A stretch of 5,262 nt of DNA from Chloroflexota bacterium (GTDB taxonomy: Bacteria > Chloroflexota > Dehalococcoidia > UBA1127 > JACQUN01). Every line of letters starts with the position of its first letter. The stretch's first letter is position 1. A program made the translations under genes and the position numbers. The stretch lies in the NCBI GenBank assembly GCA_016210285.1, contig JACQUN010000145.1, forward strand, positions 1 to 5,262. Reading direction: 5' to 3'. This document shows positions 1 to 4,537 of this stretch, piece by piece. The notes under the pieces were generated by a model. That model made no database searches and was not told where the DNA came from. It saw only the letters and a list, made by a program, of their open reading frames with translations.

Positions 1-657
1 CTGCGGGTGCTGGCCCACCTGTCCCAGGACCCGGCCCTGCTGGAGGCCTTCCACCGGGACCTGGACATCCATGCGGCCACCGCCTCGCAGGTGTACGGGG
101 TTCCCCTGGAAGGGGTCACGCCCGACATGCGGCGCATCGCCAAGGTGCTCAACTTTGGCGTCATCTATGGCCTGAGCCCCTACGGCATCTCCCAGCAGAC
201 AGAGCTCACCCCTGAAGCGGGCGCCCGCTTCATCGAAAGCTACCTGGGCAAATACCCCAGGGTCCGCGAGTACATCGAGCGGACGAAGCAGCAGGCCCGC
301 GACCAGGGCTACGTGGAGACGCTGCTGGGCCGCCGTCGGCGTATCCCTGAGGCCCTGGCCAGCAACTCAGTGACCCGCCAGGCGGCGGAGCGAGAGGCCA
401 TCAACATGCCAGTCCAGGGCACCGCCGCCGAGATTATGAAGCTCGCCATGATCCACGTACACCAGCGCATGGCAGAGGCGGGGCTCCACAGCCGGATGCT
501 CCTCCAGGTGCATGACGAGCTCATCTTCGAGGCGCCGGAGGAGGAGAGCGAAGCCCTGAAGGGGCTGGTGCTGGAGGTCATGCCCAGGGCGATGGCGCTG
601 GCCGTCCCGCTCAAGGTAGTAGTGAAGGTGGGCCCCACCTGGGGAGACCTGGAATAG
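1..657 (+). CDS. polA: DNA polymerase I, C-terminal part of the polymerase domain (5' end outside the window)
   Basis: This is the last 218 codons of a family A DNA polymerase, which fills gaps during excision repair and replaces Okazaki RNA primers. The reading frame is open from base 1 and begins with Leu-Arg, which matches the last two residues of motif A (DYSQIELR); the rest of the gene lies upstream. Motif B (the O helix) is at 127-171 and reads MRRIAKVLNFGVIYG. It keeps the nucleotide-binding Arg, Lys, Phe and Tyr that correspond to E. coli R754, K758, F762 and Y766. Motif C, QVHDE, is at 505-519 and its Asp codon (514-516) is the second metal-binding catalytic residue. A Phe rather than Tyr in motif B is the usual state for bacterial repair polymerases. 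The protein ends 46 residues after motif C, as in other Pol I enzymes. The 5' nuclease and 3'-5' exonuclease domains cannot be judged here. The next gene starts 42 bases downstream on the same strand. Confidence 0.97.
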   Translation: MRVLAHLSQDPALLEAFHRDLDIHAATASQVYGVPLEGVTPDMRRIAKVLNFGVIYGLSPYGISQQTELTPEAGARFIESYLGKYPRVREYIERTKQQARDQGYVETLLGRRRRIPEALASNSVTRQAAEREAINMPVQGTAAEIMKLAMIHVHQRMAEAGLHSRMLLQVHDELIFEAPEEESEALKGLVLEVMPRAMALAVPLKVVVKVGPTWGDLE

Positions 658-699
658 GCAGGGGGAACAGCCCCTCATACCCACGCGAGGAGGTGCAGG

Positions 700-1110
700 G
701 TGCGCAGCGAAGTGGAGATCCTACAGCAGTCCAGGGTCGTCGCCGTGGTGGGGGCATCCAACAACCCCAAGCGCCCTGGCAACATCGCCCCCCGGTTCCT
801 GATGGAGCACGGCTATCGCATCATCCCCGTGAACCCCAACGAGGCCGAGGTCCTGGGGCAGAAGTGCTATCCGAACCTCGCCGCCATCCCCGAGAAGGTG
901 GACATCGTCAGCGTCTTCCGCCGCTCTGAGGATGTGCCCCCTATCGTACAGGAGGCCATCCAGGTCGGCGCCAGGGCGGTCTGGATGCAGGAGGGGGTGG
1001 TGAACGAGGAGGCCGCTCAGGAGGCCCGCCAGCACGGCCTGGACGCGGTCATGGACCGCTGCATCCACTGCGCCATCCAGGACCACCTGAAGGAGCTGGG
1101 CAAAAGCTAG
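700..1110 (+). CDS. CoA-binding (Rossmann-fold) domain protein, YccU-like
   Basis: This 136-residue protein has the single CoA-binding domain (CoA_binding_2 family) related to the N-terminal domain of succinyl-CoA synthetase alpha. The nucleotide-binding Gly/Ser loop is VAVVGASNNPKRPG (residues 14-27). Other family hallmarks are GYRIIPVNP (38-46), the VDIVSVFRRSEDVP stretch (67-80), the AVWMQEGVVNEEA segment (93-105) and the C-terminal MDRC (118-121). The full length is typical. Members are known to bind CoA or related nucleotides, but their cellular role is not established. The start is a GTG at 700, chosen because a strong ribosome binding site, GAGGAGG at 687-693, lies six bases before it and no ATG in frame competes. 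It follows polA by 42 bases with no clear terminator or promoter between, so co-transcription is likely. An extra Cys after MDRC makes a CIHC pair (121/124); whether this means anything is unknown. Confidence 0.9.
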   Translation: MRSEVEILQQSRVVAVVGASNNPKRPGNIAPRFLMEHGYRIIPVNPNEAEVLGQKCYPNLAAIPEKVDIVSVFRRSEDVPPIVQEAIQVGARAVWMQEGVVNEEAAQEARQHGLDAVMDRCIHCAIQDHLKELGKS

Positions 1111-1115
1111 TGCCG

Positions 1116-1144
1116 TTGACCCAGCGAACAGCAGGGCCTACAAT
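1116..1144 (+). promoter_or_regulatory. Sigma-70-type promoter for the FmdB-type gene
   Basis: TTGACC (1116-1121) and TACAAT (1139-1144) are separated by exactly 17 bases. Each hexamer differs from the consensus at one position. Transcription would start near 1150-1152, giving a leader of about 20 bases that contains the GGAGG ribosome binding site at 1161-1165. The box begins just six bases after the stop codon of the preceding gene, so the zinc-ribbon gene can be expressed independently of polA. Confidence 0.75.
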
Positions 1145-1171
1145 CCAGGATAGGGGTACGGGAGGGAGAAC

Positions 1172-1408
1172 ATGCCGCTCTATGAGTACGTATGCACCGG
1201 GTGCAGGGCCAGGTTCGAGCGCCTGCGGCCCATGAGCCAGGTTCAGGAAGCTGCCACCTGCTTCGACTGCGGGGCGAAGGCACAGCGCATCGTCTCGGTC
1301 TTTGCCGCCTTCTCCAGCGGCGCCAGTGGCGAGGCGCAGCCCATCGCAGGCGCCGGCGGCGGGTGCGCCGGGTGCGCCGGCGGGAGCTGTGCTGCCTGTG
1401 GACACTAG
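1172..1408 (+). CDS. FmdB/CxxC family zinc-ribbon regulatory protein
   Basis: This is a 78-residue protein of the FmdB (CxxC_CxxC_SSSS) putative regulatory family. It opens with the diagnostic MPLYEYVCTGC. Cys8/Cys11 and Cys30/Cys33 form two CxxC knuckles expected to bind one zinc ion. The family's usual low-complexity Ser/Gly/Ala linker follows, and then a second Cys cluster at residues 65, 68, 73 and 76 (pattern CxxC-x4-CxxC) just before the C-terminal His. The start has a good ribosome binding site (GGAGG, 1161-1165, six bases before ATG) downstream of a near-consensus promoter. FmdB was first named from a methylotroph formamidase operon, but the family is widespread and its molecular role is mostly uncharacterised; transcriptional or translational regulation is only presumed. 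The gene converges on the Lit-like gene, with 42 bases between the two stop codons. Confidence 0.9.
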   Translation: MPLYEYVCTGCRARFERLRPMSQVQEAATCFDCGAKAQRIVSVFAAFSSGASGEAQPIAGAGGGCAGCAGGSCAACGH

Positions 1409-1450
1409 CCGCTCCTGGGCCCTTCCCCAAGGAACCCGGTACTCGGCTGG

Positions 1451-2143
1451 CTAGCGGACTCGTCCCCGGGTCAGGCGCAGCACAAGGCCCGCCACCCCGG
1501 CAAGAGCCAGCGCCTCGGCCAGGGTTGCCAGGGCCAGCAGCACGGTGGCATCAGACCAGAAGCCTTCGGGGAACATGCGGATCAGGTAATCCCTGCTGGG
1601 GTCAAGCTGCCAGAAGGAGTTGCGGAAGCTGAGGATGTGGAAGAGGTAGAAGACCCAGTTGAAGGCCACGGCCACCGCCACTCCAGCGGCTAGGATAAGG
1701 CCCCCCGTCAGCAGCCCGCCAATGAGCCATTGCCGTGCCAGGGGTCGAAGAAAAGCCCTCCGCAGCACCAGGAACCCCACCAGCATGTACAGCAGCAGGT
1801 AGCCCCCTGCAATCTCCTGGACCCGATAGACCCCTTGCACAAGCCCCTTGACATCCCTCATGTGCATAACCTCCTGGGGGGTGTACAGGGAGCGCTCCTG
1901 CCCGTCGAGGCGCACGCGGACGTCCAGCGGCTCCTGGCTGGAGTTGAAATAGGCGATGATCTGGCGGCCAGCCCTGGAGAGCTCCTCCAGGGGGATGCCG
2001 GTCTCCTGGCTCACCCCATACTTCTGGAAGCCATAGCGATAGAGACGCAGCGAGTTCACCTCACCTCGCACGTTGGAGGCGACCAGGAATACCGGCACCG
2101 CCAGCAAGAAAAGGGCGGTGGCTAGCCGGCCCACAGTCCTCAT
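1451..2143 (-). CDS. TIGR01906/DUF1461 integral membrane protein, Lit-like lipoprotein intramolecular transacylase
   Basis: This 230-residue membrane protein has four predicted helices: about 7-24, 112-127, 140-165 and 199-222. A soluble, probably extracytoplasmic loop of roughly 85 residues lies between helices 1 and 2. The family signatures are clear. The loop holds MHMRDVKGL with His94 (codon 1862-1864). After helix 3 comes FHILSFRNSFW with His169 (codon 1637-1639), followed by DPSRDYLIRMFPEGFW. The TIGR01906 family includes Lit of Bacillus and Enterococcus, which moves an acyl chain from the glycerol to the N-terminal cysteine of lipoproteins to give the lyso form. Lit depends on two conserved histidines in these motifs, and both are present here. 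The enzyme function is therefore a family-based inference; a different member of the broad family remains possible. The ATG at 2143 has a GAGGT ribosome binding site four bases upstream. The gene is monocistronic in this view and divergent from mazG. Confidence 0.8.
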   Translation of the reverse strand: MRTVGRLATALFLLAVPVFLVASNVRGEVNSLRLYRYGFQKYGVSQETGIPLEELSRAGRQIIAYFNSSQEPLDVRVRLDGQERSLYTPQEVMHMRDVKGLVQGVYRVQEIAGGYLLLYMLVGFLVLRRAFLRPLARQWLIGGLLTGGLILAAGVAVAVAFNWVFYLFHILSFRNSFWQLDPSRDYLIRMFPEGFWSDATVLLALATLAEALALAGVAGLVLRLTRGRVR

Positions 2144-2159
2144 GCTTACCTCGGTGCTT

Positions 2160-2169
2160 CAGTATACTG
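2160..2169. promoter_or_regulatory. Palindromic, shared -10 region of a bidirectional promoter (Lit-like gene / mazG)
   Basis: CAGTATACTG is a perfect 10-base palindrome in the 55-base gap between two divergent genes. It presents TATACT, five of six matches to a -10 box, on the + strand (2163-2168) and again on the - strand (2166-2161). Predicted starts near 2175 (+) and 2154 (-) give leaders of about 24 bases to the mazG TTG and 11 bases to the Lit-like ATG. No good -35 box (at most two matches) is visible at 15-19 bases on either side, so an activator may be needed or the promoter may be weak. Confidence 0.5.
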
Positions 2170-2198
2170 TGCCTATCCAGGGAAAGGAACAGAGAGCA

Positions 2199-2978
2199 TT
2201 GACTCAGCCACCGAAGGAGCTCCACACATTCCAGGCCCTCCAGGAGCTTGTGGCCAGGCTTCGGGCGCCCGGCGGCTGCCCCTGGGACAGGGAGCAGACG
2301 CATAGCTCGCTGCGCCGCAGCCTGCTGGAGGAGTGCTACGAGGCGATCGAGGCGATGGACGAAGGCGACGCCCAGCGCCTGGCCGAGGAGCTGGGGGACA
2401 TCCTGCTCCAGATCGCCTTCCACTGCCAGATCGCCGAGGAGCAGGGGCAGTTCACCTACGGGGACGTGTTCCGCCGCCTCAACGAGAAGCTCGTCCGCCG
2501 CCACCCCCACGTCTTCGGCAACGTCCAGGTCCGGGACGCACGAGAGGTGGAGGTCAACTGGGAGGCCATCAAGCGGGAGGAGCGGGGGGACACCTCCCTC
2601 CTGGGCGGTGCGCCCCGCTCCATGCCAGCCCTGGCCTACTGCCAGGCCATCTCCCACCGCGCGGCCAGGGCCGGCTTCGAGTGGGAGGACCTGCAGGGGG
2701 TGCTCGCCAAGGTCGCCGAGGAGCTCAGGGAGCTGGAGGAGGCACAGGGCCAGGAGGAGCGGGAACGGGAGCTGGGGGACGTCCTTTTCTCACTGGTGAA
2801 CGTGGCCCGCTGGCTGGGCGTGGACGCCGAGAGCGCCCTGCGCCGCGCCAACGAGCGCTTCTACCGACGCTTTGTGCACATGGAGCAGACCTGCCGCCAG
2901 CGCGGGGTCTCCTTCACTGCCCTGTCCATGGCGGAGAAGGAAGCCCTCTGGCAACAGGCCAAAGGGGCGGTGGGGTAA
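2199..2978 (+). CDS. mazG: Nucleoside triphosphate pyrophosphohydrolase MazG
   Basis: MazG hydrolyses (d)NTPs to the monophosphate and pyrophosphate and cleans abnormal nucleotides from the cytoplasmic pool. With the TTG start the protein is 259 residues, close to E. coli MazG (263). Two tandem MazG domains are visible. The first has PGGCPWDREQTH (24-35), the metal-binding EExxE (Glu44, Glu45, Glu48) and EELGD (63-67), followed by RRHPHVFG (100-107). The second has EELREL (174-179) and ELGD (191-194), so both metal-binding ExxE...ExxD sets are intact. The open frame extends up to an ATG at 2073, but the upstream part lies antisense to the Lit-like gene, is unlike MazG, and precedes the predicted transcription start near 2175. 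I therefore chose TTG at 2199, with a modest AGGA site at 2185-2188. A GTG at 2169 is an alternative but sits inside the promoter palindrome. The gene is convergent with sppA. Confidence 0.93.
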   Translation: MTQPPKELHTFQALQELVARLRAPGGCPWDREQTHSSLRRSLLEECYEAIEAMDEGDAQRLAEELGDILLQIAFHCQIAEEQGQFTYGDVFRRLNEKLVRRHPHVFGNVQVRDAREVEVNWEAIKREERGDTSLLGGAPRSMPALAYCQAISHRAARAGFEWEDLQGVLAKVAEELRELEEAQGQEERERELGDVLFSLVNVARWLGVDAESALRRANERFYRRFVHMEQTCRQRGVSFTALSMAEKEALWQQAKGAVG

Positions 2979-3019
2979 CCTGGCTCTAGGCAAAGAGGTC
3001 ATTTGGCAAAGCTGGTGTC

Positions 3020-3047
3020 ACCCTGAACCCTTCGGCAGGCTCAGGGT
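3020..3047. repeat. REP-like hairpin, copy 1 (mazG/sppA gap)
   Basis: ACCCTGA (3020-3026) and TCAGGGT (3041-3047) form a perfect seven-base inverted repeat. Inside it, after a one-base mismatch, CC/GG pairs extend the stem around a loop containing TTCGGC. The 3' half (TTCG...GCTCAGGGT) reappears in diverged form 55 bases downstream. It lies 42 bases after the mazG stop, between convergent genes, where it could help end or protect transcripts from both sides. There is no T-run, so it is not a classical terminator. The style resembles dispersed intergenic palindromes of environmental bacterial genomes, but copy number cannot be seen here. Confidence 0.5.
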
Positions 3048-3076
3048 AAACTCCGCGAATGGTCTCGACGCCTTGC

Positions 3077-3099
3077 CTGAGATGCTTCGCTTAGCTCAG
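3077..3099. repeat. REP-like hairpin, copy 2 (diverged)
   Basis: CTGAG (3077-3081) and CTCAG (3095-3099) form a five-base inverted repeat around a loop containing CTTCGC. Aligned on TTCG (3031 and 3086), copies 1 and 2 share TTCG and GCTCAG at the same spacing and the final T, 11 of 17 positions. This suggests two decayed copies of one element rather than chance, although the match is short. Confidence 0.4.
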
Positions 3100-3116
3100 A
3101 ATCACATCTACGCAAA

Positions 3117-3149
3117 GCCCCTGATGGCCACCGTAGGGGCATCAGGGGC
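3117..3149 (-). terminator. Stem-loop terminator candidate of sppA, including its stop codon
   Basis: GCCCCTGATG (3117-3126) and CATCAGGGGC (3140-3149) are a perfect ten-base inverted repeat with a 13-base loop. Read on the - strand, the upstream arm contains the sppA stop codon TGA (3144-3142), and the downstream arm is followed by TTTGCG. The stem is strong, but the T-run is only three bases, so Rho-independent termination is plausible rather than certain. It could equally stabilise the 3' end of the sppA message. Confidence 0.55.
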
Positions 3150-3948
3150 GGCCCGGCGGCCCCATCAGCAGCACCTGCCCGCGCAGCCGCAGCTCCATCT
3201 CCTCCACCATGGCCCGGGAGAGGTCCTCGGCCATGCCCCCCAGGATGCGTCGCATGAAAGGTCTCCGCGGCCGAATGTGGATGACCCTTCGCGGGATGCC
3301 CGCCATACTCGCGGCCATGTCCAGCGCCGCCTCCATGTCTCCGATCTCGTCCACCAGGCCCAGCTCCCTGGCCTGCTGCGCCAGGAACACCTCCCCGGTT
3401 GCAAGCTCTCGGACTTTCGCCTCCTCCAGCTTTCTCCCTTTGGCCACCATCTGGACGAAGGTGTTGTAAATCCCATCCACCAGGGCCTGCATCTTCTGGT
3501 CCTCTTCGGGGGTGGGCTGGCGCCAGAACGCTGACATATCCTTGAGGCGGCCCCCCTTGTTGACCGTGATAGCAACGCCTAGCCGGTTCAGCAGCGTCTC
3601 CAGGACGGGCCGCACCGAGAGGACTCCTATAGAGCCCACCAGGGCCGTCGGCAGGGCCATGATCTTGCTGGCGGCGCAGCTCACGTAGTAGGCCCCGGAA
3701 GCGCCTGTCCCCCGGATGTAGGCCACCACCGGCTTGGCCTCTGCCACCCTTGCGACGCTGGCGTACAGGTCATGGGAGGCAGCCGCCTCCCCTCCCGGCG
3801 AGTTTATGTCCAGCACCAGCGCCCGGATGCGCCGCGTCCGGCGCATGGTGTAGAACAAGGGGTTGTACACTGCGGGCCTCACGGCGTTGCCGATAACACC
3901 GTGCAGCTCCACCACCGCAATGCGACCGCCCGTGGAGAGGAACCACAT
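3142..3948 (-). CDS. sppA: S49 family serine peptidase, SppA-type, without membrane anchor
   Basis: This 268-residue peptidase belongs to the ClpP-like S49 family, whose SppA members degrade leftover signal peptides and other membrane-associated peptides with a Ser/Lys dyad. The motifs run in order: LVLDINSPGG (44-53), GTGASGAYY with the likely nucleophile Ser84 (80-88), LVGSIGVL (103-110) and KGGRLKD with the likely general base Lys136 (131-137). The 52-residue Ser-to-Lys spacing equals that of Bacillus subtilis SppA (S147/K199). EVFLAQQARELGLVDEIG (186-203) is the usual family segment. The start at 3948 is set by a near-perfect ribosome binding site; an upstream ATG at 3969 and a longer open frame to 4215 run into the divergent gene and its promoter. 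From this start the protein has no signal peptide or transmembrane helix, unlike most SppA proteins, so it is probably cytoplasmic. The C-terminal 40 residues are basic to amphipathic. Confidence 0.9.
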   Translation of the reverse strand: MWFLSTGGRIAVVELHGVIGNAVRPAVYNPLFYTMRRTRRIRALVLDINSPGGEAAASHDLYASVARVAEAKPVVAYIRGTGASGAYYVSCAASKIMALPTALVGSIGVLSVRPVLETLLNRLGVAITVNKGGRLKDMSAFWRQPTPEEDQKMQALVDGIYNTFVQMVAKGRKLEEAKVRELATGEVFLAQQARELGLVDEIGDMEAALDMAASMAGIPRRVIHIRPRRPFMRRILGGMAEDLSRAMVEEMELRLRGQVLLMGPPGRP

Positions 3949-3953
3949 CGGCC

Positions 3954-3961
3954 ACCTCCTT
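3954..3961 (-). promoter_or_regulatory. Strong ribosome binding site that fixes the sppA start
   Basis: On the - strand the sequence reads AAGGAGGT five bases before the ATG at 3948-3946, an almost full match to the anti-Shine-Dalgarno sequence. This site decides against the in-frame ATG at 3969, which would begin only about three bases after the predicted transcription start. Confidence 0.85.
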
Positions 3962-3978
3962 TCAGGCATCCGCCTTTG

Positions 3979-3988
3979 ATTGTACAAT
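3979..3988. promoter_or_regulatory. Palindromic, shared -10 region of a bidirectional promoter (sppA / unknown gene)
   Basis: ATTGTACAAT is a perfect 10-base palindrome in the 72-base gap between the divergent genes. It presents TACAAT, five of six -10 matches, on the + strand (3983-3988) and on the - strand (3984-3979). Predicted starts near 3995 (+) and 3972 (-) give leaders of about 25 bases to each gene and enclose both ribosome binding sites. The -35 regions are weak: the best I find has three of six matches on each strand (TTCAGG at 3961-3966 on +, GTGTCC at 4007-4002 on -). Confidence 0.55.
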
Positions 3989-4020
3989 GAATGGGAATCT
4001 GGGACACGCCGAGGAGAAGC

Positions 4021-4365
4021 ATGAAGAAGCTCCGGGTGTTTTGGCGAAACAGCCCCGACGACCTGAAGGTGCTTCAGGTCGTGGACCACGTGCGCTTCGG
4101 GGCTGACGGTGAGGAGGTCATCACCACCGACGCCGGGGCCCAGACCATCGTCGCCATGTCCAGGGAGTTTGCCGAAGATTTCTGGCTGGAGGATGTGATG
4201 GGGGTGGACCCCCACTCTGCCGCCGACCTCCTCTGCCAGTCCGTATCCAAGAAGGAAGTCCCTCCCCTCCTGCGACAGCTCATCACCGTGGTCAGCAAAG
4301 AGGACCAGGAAGCCGCCTCCGCCCTTTTCGAGGACTTCGAGGACACCCTGCGGGCTCAGGGCTAG
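4021..4365 (+). CDS. Uncharacterised acidic 114-residue protein
   Basis: I do not recognise this protein. It has 114 residues, no signal peptide, no membrane segment and a single Cys (72), so it is probably cytoplasmic. It begins with a basic stretch (MKKLRVFWRN), followed by an acidic body. Residues 15-46 look like alternating beta strands (LKVLQVVDHVRF, then EEVITTDAGAQTIVAM). Residues 48-114 look mainly helical and end in a strongly acidic helix with FEDFED (103-108). The ATG at 4021 is preferred because GAGGAG (4011-4016) lies four bases upstream. An in-frame ATG at 3991 has no ribosome binding site and would precede the predicted transcription start. Codon use and GC content look like those of the neighbouring genes, supporting a real gene. 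It shares a divergent promoter with sppA, so linked expression is possible, but no function can be assigned. Confidence 0.75.
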   Translation: MKKLRVFWRNSPDDLKVLQVVDHVRFGADGEEVITTDAGAQTIVAMSREFAEDFWLEDVMGVDPHSAADLLCQSVSKKEVPPLLRQLITVVSKEDQEAASALFEDFEDTLRAQG

Positions 4366-4372
4366 GTCTTGC

Positions 4373-4402
4373 TTGCTCCTCGCAGCACAGAGGGGTTATC
4401 AT
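4373..4402 (+). promoter_or_regulatory. Weak promoter candidate upstream of the membrane oxidoreductase gene
   Basis: TTGCTC (4373-4378) and TATCAT (4397-4402) are 18 bases apart; the -10 matches the consensus at five of six positions and the -35 at three. A start near 4409 would leave a leader of roughly 130 bases. The 8-base palindrome TCACGTGA (4402-4409) overlaps the -10 end and start site and could be an operator. A second, weaker option is TAAACT at 4490-4495, inside CAGTAAACTG, which differs at one position from the palindrome at 2160-2169. Confidence 0.3.
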
Positions 4403-4447
4403 CACGTGACCTGCAATGCTCTTCTAGGCCAGCTCCCTCTCTCCAGG

Positions 4448-4507
4448 GGGCAACCCTGCCCTGCGGCCCTGAGAGGGCAAGGCGCGCAGTAAACTGGGTT
4501 GTGCCCT
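4448..4507 (+). other. Alternating complementary segments in the leader-like gap (attenuator-like)
   Basis: Four short segments alternate between complementary sequences: GGGCA (4448-4452), TGCCCT (4457-4462), AGGGCA (4474-4479) and TGCCCT (4502-4507). Neighbouring segments can pair, so segment 2 must choose between 1 and 3, and segment 3 between 2 and 4. The last pairing would form 17 bases before the ribosome binding site at 4525. No T-run follows. Stems of five or six bases in GC-rich DNA can arise by chance, so this is only a candidate. Confidence 0.2.
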
Positions 4508-4537
4508 TGCGCAGGCTTCACCAGAAGGAGGTGCTCT

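Noticed and set aside
660..675. Small hairpin AGGGG/CCCCT after polA, considered as a terminator
   Set aside because: The stem has only five base pairs and no T-run, and the next gene has no promoter of its own, so read-through from polA is more likely.
1417..1437. Interrupted hairpin (GGG...TTCC/GGAACCC) between the convergent FmdB-type and Lit-like genes
   Set aside because: The stem is broken by a three-base bulge and has no T-run on either strand. It is too weak to call as a terminator, although the location would suit one.
2073..2198. In-frame N-terminal extension of mazG starting at ATG 2073
   Set aside because: It runs antisense through the start of the Lit-like gene, does not resemble MazG, and lies upstream of the predicted transcription start. 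TTG at 2199 gives the normal family length.
2248..2989. Long overlapping + strand frames (2248-2799 and 2333-2989) within mazG
   Set aside because: Their products are Arg/Pro/Gly/Ser-rich shadow translations in alternative frames of a gene with intact, recognisable motifs.
3949..4215. N-terminal extension of the sppA frame on the - strand
   Set aside because: It overlaps the divergent gene and the promoter palindrome. A near-perfect ribosome binding site points to the ATG at 3948.
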